Positions 36,444-45,145 of a stretch of DNA of 64,000 nt are shown piece by piece (within the stretch, counting starts at the first letter, position 1; every line of letters begins with the position of its first letter). The notes under the pieces were generated by a model that worked only from the letters and a program-made list of their open reading frames with translations, was not told where the DNA came from and did not search any database. The DNA is from Thermoactinomycetaceae bacterium (GTDB taxonomy: Bacteria; Bacillota; Bacilli; Thermoactinomycetales; Thermoactinomycetaceae), in assembly GCA_025449975.1 (NCBI GenBank), contig JANWIG010000038.1:1-64000 (forward strand). The letters run 5' to 3'. A program made the translations under genes and the position numbers.

Positions 36444-37970
36444 TTAGTTACGAATCAAATAATCGAATGCACTAAGAGCGGCAGTCGCTCCCGAACCCAT
36501 AGCAATAATAATCTGTTTGTAGGCACTATCCGTACAATCTCCGGCTGCAAATACACCTGGCATAGAGGTAGAACCACGCCGATCCACGACGATTTCACCG
36601 ATTCGATTACGCTCAAGTGTATTCTCCAGCCATTCGGTATTGGGTACAAGTCCGATTTGGACGAATACGCCATCTAATTGAATATGATGTTCTTCTCCTG
36701 TTTCACGATCTGTATAAGTAAGACCTGTTACATTGTCTGTACCGACGATTTCTTTGGTTGCAGCATTGGTAATGACTGTTACATTAGGTAAACTTTTTAG
36801 ACGCTTTTGAAGAACTTGATCCGCTTTTAACTCCGGCAAAAACTCAAGAACGGTAACATGTTTGGCGATTCCTGCCAGATCAATCGCAGCTTCAATACCC
36901 GAGTTTCCGCCTCCGATCACAGCTACATCTTTTCCTTCGTACAATGGACCGTCGCAGTGAGGACAATATGCTACCCCTTTGTTCTTAAATTCATTTTCGC
37001 CTGGAACGTTAATATTCCGCCAACGAGCACCGGTTGCGATGATGATGGATTTACTTTTTAGCACAGCGCCGTTTTCAAGCTCAAGCTCAAACAGCTCTTT
37101 CTTTTCTAGACGCTTCGCACGCTGTAAGTCCATGATATCGACATTGTACTCTTTTACATGTTCTTCAAGAGCTTGTGCAAGTTTGGGTCCTTCTGTGGCT
37201 TTTACACTGATGAAGTTCTCAATACTTAAGGTATCGAGGATTTGACCTCCAAAGCGTTCTGCAACAATACCTGTGCGAATTCCTTTACGTGCTGCATAAA
37301 TAGCCGCACTTGCCCCAGCAGGTCCACCACCAACGACCAGAACATCATAGGGATCTTTTTTGGCGAAATCTTCAGTACTTGGCCCTTGACCCAATTTAGC
37401 AAGAACTTCTGGAATGGAAATGCGACCCCCATGCCAAAACTCGCCATTTAGATAAACAGCGGGCACAGCTCGCACATTTCTGCGTTCTGCCTCTTCTTTA
37501 TTTGTACCGCCATCAATCATGGTATGGGTAATATTCGGATTGAGAACACTCATGATGTTCAGTGCTTGAACAACATCCGGACAAATGTGGCAGCTTAAGC
37601 TCACAAACGTCTCAAAATGATATTCATCACTGATCTTTTTCACTTGATCAATGATGCTTTGATCAACTTTAGGCGGTCTCCCACTTACCTGTAAGAGTGC
37701 TAACACGAGTGAAGTGAATTCATGACCTAAAGGAATGCCAGCAAATACGATTCCTGTATCTTCCCCAACTCGATTGACACTAAAGCTTGGAGTACGTTCT
37801 AATTTTGCTTCTTCTACTGTGATTTTTGGCGACATCGAGGCGATTTCGTTAACTAGCTCCAACATATCCTTGGATACCTGATCCGAACCGGCAGAAACCT
37901 TTAGAACAATATCATTTTCTAACAGTTCCAAGTACTGTTTTAATTGTGCTTTCACATCTTGATCTAGCAT
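36444..37970 (-). CDS. ahpF: Alkyl hydroperoxide reductase subunit F
   Basis: 508 aa. The N-terminal thioredoxin-fold pair carries a redox CxxC (CHICPD, near residue 128). The FAD/NADH thioredoxin-reductase-like part has GGGPAGASAAIYAARKG, CPHCDGPLYEGKDVAVIGGGNSG (active-site CPHC) and GVFAAGDCTD. It reduces AhpC with NADH. ahpC lies 14 nt upstream in the same operon. Confidence 0.97.
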   Translation of the reverse strand: MLDQDVKAQLKQYLELLENDIVLKVSAGSDQVSKDMLELVNEIASMSPKITVEEAKLERTPSFSVNRVGEDTGIVFAGIPLGHEFTSLVLALLQVSGRPPKVDQSIIDQVKKISDEYHFETFVSLSCHICPDVVQALNIMSVLNPNITHTMIDGGTNKEEAERRNVRAVPAVYLNGEFWHGGRISIPEVLAKLGQGPSTEDFAKKDPYDVLVVGGGPAGASAAIYAARKGIRTGIVAERFGGQILDTLSIENFISVKATEGPKLAQALEEHVKEYNVDIMDLQRAKRLEKKELFELELENGAVLKSKSIIIATGARWRNINVPGENEFKNKGVAYCPHCDGPLYEGKDVAVIGGGNSGIEAAIDLAGIAKHVTVLEFLPELKADQVLQKRLKSLPNVTVITNAATKEIVGTDNVTGLTYTDRETGEEHHIQLDGVFVQIGLVPNTEWLENTLERNRIGEIVVDRRGSTSMPGVFAAGDCTDSAYKQIIIAMGSGATAALSAFDYLIRN

Positions 37971-37984
37971 CTTGGTAGCACTCC

Positions 37985-38548
37985 TTAGATTTTACCTACG
38001 AGATCAATGCTTGGCTTAAGTGTTTCACTTCCTTCTTTCCACTTCGCTGGGCAAACTTCACCTGGATGGTTATACACGTATTGTGCTGCTTTGATTTTAT
38101 CGATCAAAGTACTTGCGTCACGACCGATTCCTTCTGCATGGATTTCTGCAACTTGGATCACGCCATCTGGATCGATAACAAATGTTCCACGATCAGCTAG
38201 TCCTTGTCCTTCACGCAATACTTCAAAGTTTCTAGCAAGTGTCCATGAAGGATCACCGATCATCGCATATTTTACTTTTCCAACTGCTTGGGATGTTTCA
38301 TGCCATGCTTTATGAGTGAAGTGTGTATCTGTTGAGCAAGCGTAAACTTCTACGCCTAGTTTTTTCAAATTCTCATACTCATTTTGGAGATCTTCAAGTT
38401 CGGTTGGGCATACGAAAGTAAAATCTGCTGGATAGAAGCAGAGCACTGACCATTGACCTTTAAAGTTTTCTTCACTTACATCGATGAATTCTCCGTCTTT
38501 GAAAGCTTTTGCTTGAAATGGTTTTACCTTCGTACCGATTACAGACAT
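37985..38548 (-). CDS. ahpC: Alkyl hydroperoxide reductase subunit C (peroxiredoxin)
   Basis: 187 aa typical 2-Cys peroxiredoxin. The peroxidatic cysteine is in [17 protein letters not shown] (Cys near 47) and the resolving cysteine in [10 protein letters not shown] near the C-terminus. It reduces hydrogen peroxide and organic peroxides, recharged by AhpF. Confidence 0.98.
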   Translation of the reverse strand: MSVIGTKVKPFQAKAFKDGEFIDVSEENFKGQWSVLCFYPADFTFVCPTELEDLQNEYENLKKLGVEVYACSTDTHFTHKAWHETSQAVGKVKYAMIGDPSWTLARNFEVLREGQGLADRGTFVIDPDGVIQVAEIHAEGIGRDASTLIDKIKAAQYVYNHPGEVCPAKWKEGSETLKPSIDLVGKI

Positions 38549-38627
38549 AGTTCAATTCCTCCTAAATGATTTTTTATACATTATTATTGCTAGTGAAAAT
38601 CACTCACAAACAATAATAAGTATTATT

Positions 38628-38664
38628 TTATAATTATTATTATACAACTAGATTGCTTTGTCAA
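38628..38664 (-). promoter_or_regulatory. ahpC promoter region with PerR-like box
   Basis: TTATAATTATTATTA at 38628-38642 differs from the PerR consensus TTATAATNATTATAA by a single base. On the minus strand a TTGACA (38659-38664) lies upstream, with an A/T-rich -10 overlapping the box, so PerR binding would block transcription until peroxide or low iron relieves it. The remaining 38665-38929 shows no feature I can name. Confidence 0.65.
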
Positions 38665-38929
38665 CAAAAAAAACCTATTTTTTTATTGAGAATACATTGT
38701 TCTTTTCTATATAGGTAATATCTACAAAAGTTCGATAAAACATACATACATTTTTATCATTTTCTTCACTTTGTCTTGGCATTTCATCTTTTTAATCCGC
38801 AGCCATCCTCTGATCATGGATCCCTTCAGCCTAGATTAGGCGATCGCGCAAAAAAGCCAAAATGATAGAAACACCTTTTCCCTTCTCTTTATCTACGCAT
38901 ACACTAAAAAGAGACAAGGAGGGAAAAGG

Positions 38930-39163
38930 ATGGCTACCTTGCAATTCGTTCCATATCATCGATTAAAACGCCATACCCATCAGCCAATGCTTCTTTATCT
39001 ACGAAACAAGAAAACATTGGTTGGGGCAATCAAAGAAGTGCGAAAAAATGGCATCCTTTTTATCGCATCGCCAATCAATAAGAAATCGGATACAAAATCA
39101 AGCTTGTTCTTCCCTATTTTTATTCCGTTTGTTATTTTTCTTCCTTTTCTTATTGTGATTTAG
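38930..39163 (+). CDS. Small unknown protein, LSm-like strand pattern plus C-terminal TM
   Basis: 77 aa, family not recognised. Residues 20-50 (MLLYLRNKKTLVGAIKEVRKNG) read like the first strands of an LSm/SH3-like barrel, as in some small spore-associated proteins. The last about 18 residues (FFPIFIPFVIFLPFLIVI) form a TM tail. A strong ribosome site (AAGGAGGGAAAAGG) right before the ATG and a terminator after it make it a credible real gene. Membrane attachment is inferred. Confidence 0.6.
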   Translation: MATLQFVPYHRLKRHTHQPMLLYLRNKKTLVGAIKEVRKNGILFIASPINKKSDTKSSLFFPIFIPFVIFLPFLIVI

Positions 39164-39203
39164 CGTTAAATAAGAACGAAAATCTGATTGGATTTTTAGA
39201 GAG

Positions 39204-39233
39204 ATCCCCTCGCCTCCAGGCGTAGGGGGTTTT
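39204..39233 (+). terminator. Terminator after the 77-aa gene
   Basis: CCCCTCGCC pairs with GGCG(T)AGGGG across TCCA and is followed by a T run. Confidence 0.6.
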
Positions 39234-39343
39234 ATGTATAAAAATTTCTAAATATTTATTTTATCAAAATATAATATATTTACCGAATAAACCGTCATAT
39301 ATATAATTAGTCGCAGTTGATCAGATCATTGGGAGTGTTCCAG

Positions 39344-39556
39344 ATGGGTAAGAAAAAATGGATCCCTAGTCTTGTTATCGCTGTCACGTTCTCCTGTTTG
39401 ACAAGCATTGCCAGCTTCGCGGAAAACGCCACAGACAACAACAAAACAGCTGTTCCTTCATCCGGTCCTAGTCTTGATATCCTTCAGTCCTCTTCCGGTT
39501 TATCTTGTGCCAGTGGAGGGCTTTCCACCTTTACCACCTTTTCTGAGCAAAACTAA
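39344..39556 (+). CDS. Small secreted peptide, unknown
   Basis: 70 aa from ATG 39344; an in-frame start at 39317 is less likely. It has a clear signal peptide: positively charged MGKKKW, a hydrophobic core, and a probable cleavage after SIASFA. The mature part of about 47 residues is rich in Ser, Thr and Asn with a single Cys (GLSCASGGL) and no TM. I do not recognise it. It could be a signalling or antimicrobial peptide; no modification or export genes adjoin. Confidence 0.5.
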   Translation: MGKKKWIPSLVIAVTFSCLTSIASFAENATDNNKTAVPSSGPSLDILQSSSGLSCASGGLSTFTTFSEQN

Positions 39557-39752
39557 CTTCTAACTAGAAAAGGGATGATCCCATCAAAAAATTGGGTCAT
39601 CCTTTTACTATTGTCGTTTTTACAATTTTTCGCTCGAAATGCAGTATTAAGTATTTTCATATTTCAAATTCAGATTGTACCAGATAAGATGGTTAGAAGC
39701 AATCCCCTTATCGGAAAGCGAATGAGGCTCGTCCATCCATCCCAAAACATTA

Positions 39753-40109
39753 TTATTTTAAACAATCCATTATCATACTAATAAACGAATTGGCGGCAGA
39801 AGTTGCTGAGAGCAAGTGTTGCACTTTCCCTAATTTCTCATTTAAGCGTGCCACTTTTCCACGATTTACCTCGCCTTGCTCCTTTTGCTCACAAATTTCA
39901 TTCAGTAATCCTCTGATTTCCTCTTTTTGCTCATCAGATAATGAAGATTGCTGCAGTAAGGGAAGGAATTGGGCTATGATCTCCTTTAACTCTTTAACAT
40001 CATTATGTTTCTGGGACTGTGTAGCATAAATCTGTGATTGGTCAAAACTAATATTTACCTGCCCTTGATTCGCATTGATATTGATTGGACCTCTTTCTAT
40101 TTTTCTCAC
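39753..40109 (-). CDS. Small helical protein sharing an N-terminal motif with the adjacent NACHT ATPases
   Basis: 118 aa. Residues 9-28 (INININANQGQVNISFDQS, read from GPININ) form a beta-type, Asn/Gln/Gly-rich motif. The rest is helical and charged (residues 35-95), ending in a more hydrophobic segment LLSATSAANSFISMIMDCLK. The same N-terminal motif opens the divergent NACHT protein (NGNQGQVMVGLDRS) and its paralogue (KDNYGQINIATDHS). In STAND systems such shared short motifs can link sensor and effector by amyloid-like templating; that this is a membrane-acting effector is inference. The GTG start sits very close to the AAGGAG, so the exact first residue is unsure. Confidence 0.65.
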   Translation of the reverse strand: MRKIERGPININANQGQVNISFDQSQIYATQSQKHNDVKELKEIIAQFLPLLQQSSLSDEQKEEIRGLLNEICEQKEQGEVNRGKVARLNEKLGKVQHLLSATSAANSFISMIMDCLK

Positions 40110-40241
40110 TCCTTAATTATTTTATTAGTAACAATTTAGTGAAGAAAGTTACCATTATGTTTTAACCAGATCGGAAAAGGTAAATGATCTTATATCCATT
40201 GTTTTTCTTCTTTTATTTAAAAGAGGAGGATCAATTATCCG

Positions 40242-43200
40242 ATGGGCAGTAAAGTAGAATTGCACGTCAATGGAAACCAAGGTCAAGTCATGGTTGGCTT
40301 GGATCGATCTATTAATTCTCTTTACCAGACAAAACAGAGCGCCCAACAGCTAACAAAAGAATTTTCTTCCAATGATATCATCATCTTACCAAATCCGTCT
40401 GGATTTCAACCTTACTATCCTTTGTTTCGTAAGCACTTACAAGAGGCTAAACCTTTGCGACACACACTCCAACATCTCTTATTACTCGCTGATCGCATTT
40501 TAATTTATGTGCAACACGATTATCGAAAAAAAGAGCTCCAAGCTCTTCCCGAACAACTACAACAATTTCAAGAAAACCAATCTGCTGCTTTCACTTCAGA
40601 CTGTAAAGAATTATTGCATCAAGCAGTTAAGCAGTGGTTTGAAACGATACATCTATTGTTATTCCCCGAAAAATGGGAAAATAACGAAAAACATTTAGAA
40701 GAAAAACAAATTTGGATGGACTTAGGTTTGTTTTCGCACGCTTCAAATCGATGTTTCGAATGCCAATCTGCAGAGCTACTTACCCTTTTACAAAGCCAAT
40801 ACTCTTTGCCCGACCATCTTACCTGTCTCCTACATGGATTGATTGCTCCATTGGATCAACATTACTACACTCTTAGAAGACAACTCCGAAATGTGGTATT
40901 GCAACAACAGCCGATCGAAGATCATGTTTATCTACAGATTCTAAAAGAAGAACGAAAACAACACCTACAAAAATATGTCGATCGGGTCAAGCTTCTCAAC
41001 GAAATCACCGAGAAATTAAATACCCATCGCGGACAATATCTACTTCTTACCGGAAAAGCTGGGATCGGAAAGACAGCCATGATTAGCAAACTATCAGAAG
41101 AACTAGCTGGCTCGGTCAGACCCACTGTCGAAGCTGCTCCCTGGCTTCCCAAAATTATCTTGCATTACTGTAAACAATTAAAAACACCAAAAGAGATTTT
41201 ACAAACATGGTTAACCCAAGCCAACCTACTGTTGATTAATAAATTAGTTCTCCCCCATTTTGGGATGGAACAAAATGATGCACAAGCCTATCAAATGATT
41301 CGGAAAGCGATGTATCAGATTCTCAACCGGTTGACACTTGAATGTGGGGAAATTATCTTCCTCATCGATGCTTTAGATGAACTAGCAATCCCCTTAAAAG
41401 ATCTCGACTTTCTTCCCCAAACCTTACCCGATCAGGCCAAAGTAATTATCTCCGTACGCAAAGGATCAGCAACGGAAGGCTGGCTCATCGCCAATCGGCA
41501 GATGACCCTTTACGAACTACCTCCCCTGAGCAGAGACGAAATCCCGCGCTTTACCAGCTTAGATGATGAAGCAGAAAAAGAGTTTCACGATAAGCTGTGG
41601 TCAGCCAGTCAAGGGTGGACATTGTATATTTCTGCTGCTGTCCAAGAGCTTCATGAAAAGGGAGGCGACCCACAAAAAGTAGAAGTCAACCATATCAATT
41701 ACTTTTATGAACAGCAATTGAATAAGTGGATTTCCTTCACCGACGCCGCTGATGACGAAATACGATGGAAAATCCTTGGATTATTGGGGATCTTTGAAGC
41801 GGCCTGTCCTCTTTCATTGGCCGAGATCCAAAGTTATTTGCGGTTTTTAAAATATGATGTTAGCAAACAAGAACTCAAATCGCTCCTTACTCATGTGGGG
41901 GATCAAATTTCTGGGATTCAATCTGATTCGCTGATTTTACAAATCAACTCCTTTGCCAAATATGTGCGAGAGCAATGTTGGACAGAGCATGAATATGAGG
42001 AAAATCTAAAAAATATTATTCATTGGTTGGGAATGGACCGAGAGATCTCGATTAAAACGATTGCTCATTTTGCTCTATATTTAACCTCCGAGCTACCCAA
42101 AGAGGAGCAAAATTACTATATTCGCAAATTAGTCGACTTACTGAAAGTGAGAGATATTGAGCGTTTATTTCAAATCGGTTTTTATATCTATTTAAATTTT
42201 GGAATCCATCCATCCAAAACGACGATTCAATTTATTCTTATTCCCGCTAAACTAGGTCATCTGAAAGCGATTTATCTTATGTCTCGCCTCCCACGGCAGG
42301 ACATCTTAAGATGGGACAATCTCTTGCAAAGAAAACTAAAAAAAGAGAACACTACCTTGGCCAATCTATTTCAAAACGATCCGATTATTACGAAACATTT
42401 AAAAAACTACTATCGACAAGCAATGAACCCTCATGCATCCAATACCTCACTAAGACTTTTAGGTCATAAACTACAAAGCTGGTTTCGTTATGAAGAGGCC
42501 ATCATCTGGTTAAGGAAAGCCGCTAAGCAAAATGACTCCATTGCGATGTTCCAATTGGGAAAGTTGCTCACCGAACACGGACAAACAAAAGAACAAGTCG
42601 AAGAAGGACATCAATGGTTAAAAAGAGCAGCAGATGCTGGCGAAAAGACGGCAATGTATCTGTTAGGATATTATTTGGTCGAAGGAAATCATCTGACCAT
42701 GGATGTGGAAAAAGGGGAAGATTGGTTCCGGCGAGCAGCCCAATCCGGATATAAACCGGCACAAAAAATGTTATATTCACGTGCACACAAAAAACATCGT
42801 GAATTAAGAAAAAAGGTACAGGCAGGGAACAGATGGGCGATCTGCCAATTCCTCTTTCTCTTGATCGAATTCTGCTCCCACCAAGAGCTTGCCGTCACCA
42901 ATAAATGGATTCAAACCTTTCGCGGCATATTACCTTGGCCATCCTATGTCTTTTTTCGGATAAAATTCCAAATCAAAAAATTCAATCTTAACTTAATGAA
43001 CCGATTTTTTTACAACTATTCTCGCTTGGGATTACACTACAAAATCCTTTTCTACCTATTATCGTTTCTTCAAAACTTTCTCGTTTTGATATTTAGCTTC
43101 TCTGTCCTATCCAAATCGATTTGGCCCGTGTTCCTTAGTTTTCTGATTCCTCTTTATCCAGAAATCGAACTCTATCTAAACCAAGCTTACTATTGTGGTA

Positions 43201-43280
43201 TGGGGATCACGATGAGCTATCAGTTTCTGCGGATCATCTTAAACTTCTTCTATCGTCGAGAGATTATCATCATCGACTAG
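40242..43280 (+). CDS. NACHT-type STAND ATPase with Sel1-like repeats and C-terminal TM segments
   Basis: 1012 aa. Order: N-terminal motif NxNQGQVxVxLDxS (9-23); an unrecognised conserved region (about 45-250, with GFQPYYPLF and FPEKW); a NACHT P-loop domain with Walker A GKAGIGKTAM (271-280), Walker B IIFLIDALDEL (371-381) and VIISVRKGS; a helical middle; about three Sel1-like repeats (747-850, e.g. WLKRAADAGEKTAMYLLG); and two hydrophobic segments (about 934-973) near the end. STAND ATPases of this layout act as sensors, commonly in phage defence, with the repeats detecting a target. GAGGAGG precedes the ATG. The 118-aa gene is divergent; a truncated paralogue follows. The target and effector are unknown. 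Confidence 0.85.
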   Translation: MGSKVELHVNGNQGQVMVGLDRSINSLYQTKQSAQQLTKEFSSNDIIILPNPSGFQPYYPLFRKHLQEAKPLRHTLQHLLLLADRILIYVQHDYRKKELQALPEQLQQFQENQSAAFTSDCKELLHQAVKQWFETIHLLLFPEKWENNEKHLEEKQIWMDLGLFSHASNRCFECQSAELLTLLQSQYSLPDHLTCLLHGLIAPLDQHYYTLRRQLRNVVLQQQPIEDHVYLQILKEERKQHLQKYVDRVKLLNEITEKLNTHRGQYLLLTGKAGIGKTAMISKLSEELAGSVRPTVEAAPWLPKIILHYCKQLKTPKEILQTWLTQANLLLINKLVLPHFGMEQNDAQAYQMIRKAMYQILNRLTLECGEIIFLIDALDELAIPLKDLDFLPQTLPDQAKVIISVRKGSATEGWLIANRQMTLYELPPLSRDEIPRFTSLDDEAEKEFHDKLWSASQGWTLYISAAVQELHEKGGDPQKVEVNHINYFYEQQLNKWISFTDAADDEIRWKILGLLGIFEAACPLSLAEIQSYLRFLKYDVSKQELKSLLTHVGDQISGIQSDSLILQINSFAKYVREQCWTEHEYEENLKNIIHWLGMDREISIKTIAHFALYLTSELPKEEQNYYIRKLVDLLKVRDIERLFQIGFYIYLNFGIHPSKTTIQFILIPAKLGHLKAIYLMSRLPRQDILRWDNLLQRKLKKENTTLANLFQNDPIITKHLKNYYRQAMNPHASNTSLRLLGHKLQSWFRYEEAIIWLRKAAKQNDSIAMFQLGKLLTEHGQTKEQVEEGHQWLKRAADAGEKTAMYLLGYYLVEGNHLTMDVEKGEDWFRRAAQSGYKPAQKMLYSRAHKKHRELRKKVQAGNRWAICQFLFLLIEFCSHQELAVTNKWIQTFRGILPWPSYVFFRIKFQIKKFNLNLMNRFFYNYSRLGLHYKILFYLLSFLQNFLVLIFSFSVLSKSIWPVFLSFLIPLYPEIELYLNQAYYCGMGITMSYQFLRIILNFFYRREIIIID

Positions 43281-43326
43281 TTTGGCTGGAGCCTTTTGAG
43301 CCATAAATAAATCGATATCTACGATG

Positions 43327-43370
43327 ACAAAACCCCCTTCTCGCGTACAATAGAAGGAGGTTTTGTTCGT
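43327..43370 (+). terminator. Terminator after the NACHT gene
   Basis: AACCCCCTTCT pairs with AGAAGGAGGTT across GCGTACAAT-like loop sequence, then a T-rich tail. A near-copy lies at about 43448-43490. Confidence 0.7.
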
Positions 43371-43447
43371 TTTTGAGTCAATCCCAGTCCTCCCTTCTAC
43401 CGATGATTCCATCGTTCTCACTATCATATAATCAGGTCTGTAGAGAC

Positions 43448-43490
43448 GTCCCCCCCTTCTTGTGTACAATAGAAGGGGGTTTTTGTTATA
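43448..43490 (+). terminator. Second copy of the terminator, upstream of the NACHT paralogue
   Basis: CCCCCCTTCT and AGAAGGGGG flank a TGTGTACAAT loop, followed by TTTTTGTT. It shares loop and stem with the terminator at 43327-43370 (GTACAATAGAAGG in both), indicating a local duplication. Confidence 0.7.
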
Positions 43491-43519
43491 CTTTTTTTAC
43501 CTCATAAAAGGATGATGAT

Positions 43520-44860
43520 ATGTCTAAAAAAATAATAAATATCAAAGATAATTATGGACAGATCAATATTGCTACGGACCATTCTATCAATTATCCATAC
43601 CAAACGACACTGAATAGACTGGGACAGCCTAGCTGGGATTCCGAAGGAGTAATCGTTCTCCAAAACCTCGCAGGATTTCAACCCTATTATTCATTGTTTC
43701 ATCAAGGAATTGAAGTCAGCCAACTAATCTTGCAGCATCCGCTTCAACATCTATTGCTCTTAGCTGATCGCGTCCTTTTACATGCACAATACGATATCAA
43801 TAAAAAAGAGTTAAAAGACCTCCCCAAACAATTGAAACAACGAAAGGAAAGCGGTTGGGACCAAATCAGCCCAGATATATTAAGCTTTTTATCGACAGCC
43901 CTTCGCCAATGGCTTGATACCCTGCATCGCTGTCTATTCCCAGAAAAATGGGAACAAAACAAAAATAAACCAGATGAAACACAAATTTGGTTCGATCTAG
44001 AGCTTCCTTCAATAAAAGAAGTTGCCGGTCTAACAAAAAAAGACTTTACGCTACAAGAGCTATTCCAGAGCAATGATCCTACAAACTTCTTTATACGATG
44101 GCTTGCTGCATTCGTTTTTCCATTGGACAAGCATTATCTCACGCTCCGCAAAGCTTTACGTAGCATTGTCTTACTCCAGCAGTCTGCGGAAGAACATGTT
44201 CATTTGCAAATGCTCAAAGAGGAAAGACAATTCCATCTCCAAAAATATGTGGATCGACCTGAACCCCTTCAGGAAGTGATCGAACAATTAAAAAGTACGA
44301 AAGGAAAGTATCTGCTGATCACCAGAAAAGCTGGGATCGGAAAAACCGCTTTTTGTAGCAAGCTCTCGGAAGAGTTAGCAAGCTCATCAAAACATCGTTC
44401 TTTTCTTCCTTGGCTACCCAATCTCATCTTACATTACTGCAAACAATTAAAAACATCCAAGGAAATCTTACAAATATGGTTAATCCAAGCCAATCAGCTA
44501 TTGATTAACAAATTGTCTCTCCCTCATTTTCATTTTGAGCAACAAGAAGCTCACAACCTGATGCGCAAAGCCATGTATCAAATTCTCCATCAACTTACCT
44601 TGGAGTGTGGAGAGATTATCTTCCTCATCGATGCTTTGGATGAATTATCGATTCCTCTAGACGACTTAGCCTTTCTACCAAAAACATTACCCGATGAGGC
44701 AAAAGTGGTGATCTCTGTTCGTAAAGGTTCGCCGACCCCGGATTGGCTGACTACTCATCGGCAAATGTCCATTTATGAGCTTGGTCCACTGAAACGAGAG
44801 GAAATCCCCCTTTTTACAAAACGGGATGACAAGATCGAAAAAGAGTTTCATGATAAGTGA
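43520..44860 (+). CDS. C-terminally truncated NACHT ATPase paralogue
   Basis: 446 aa, aligned along its whole length with residues 1-451 of the upstream NACHT protein. It has the N-terminal motif (DNYGQINIATDHS), GFQPYYSLF, FPEKW, Walker A RKAGIGKTAF and Walker B IIFLIDALDEL, and stops at KEFHDK exactly where the other continues KLWSASQG. Note Arg instead of Gly before KAGIGKT. Downstream sequence (CCCTTCTACCGGCGATTTTATC) matches that after the first gene, so the C-terminal sensor half seems lost by deletion. The ribosome site AAAGG is intact. It may be a decaying gene, or a short ATPase acting as modulator or decoy. Confidence 0.75.
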   Translation: MSKKIINIKDNYGQINIATDHSINYPYQTTLNRLGQPSWDSEGVIVLQNLAGFQPYYSLFHQGIEVSQLILQHPLQHLLLLADRVLLHAQYDINKKELKDLPKQLKQRKESGWDQISPDILSFLSTALRQWLDTLHRCLFPEKWEQNKNKPDETQIWFDLELPSIKEVAGLTKKDFTLQELFQSNDPTNFFIRWLAAFVFPLDKHYLTLRKALRSIVLLQQSAEEHVHLQMLKEERQFHLQKYVDRPEPLQEVIEQLKSTKGKYLLITRKAGIGKTAFCSKLSEELASSSKHRSFLPWLPNLILHYCKQLKTSKEILQIWLIQANQLLINKLSLPHFHFEQQEAHNLMRKAMYQILHQLTLECGEIIFLIDALDELSIPLDDLAFLPKTLPDEAKVVISVRKGSPTPDWLTTHRQMSIYELGPLKREEIPLFTKRDDKIEKEFHDK

Positions 44861-44894
44861 TGGGAAACTCCTCCGATCAATGATCGCTTATAAA

Positions 44895-44934
44895 AAAATG
44901 CCCTTAAAGGTGCTTGTATACCTTTAAGGGCATC
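44895..44934 (+). terminator. Terminator after the truncated NACHT gene
   Basis: ATGCCCTTAAAGGT pairs with ACCTTTAAGGGCAT across GCTTGTAT. The stem is strong but the T run is weak. The remaining 44956-45145 before the next gene shows only a TATAAT-like -10 at about 45100. Confidence 0.6.
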
Positions 44935-45145
44935 CCTTCTACCGGCGATTTTATCAACTTTCTTTAAATATTACCCATTGAACAAAAACCTTCCTTTATA
45001 AAAAATCCTCCTACAATTTAGACAAATCCATTACATAATAAAATCGATTCATCTGATTCTGTCAAAAATAAAAAGTACGATTGCAGTATAATTGAGATAA
45101 TTCCTTTATTATGGTTGTTAAAAATAGATTTCTGGAGGTAATCCT

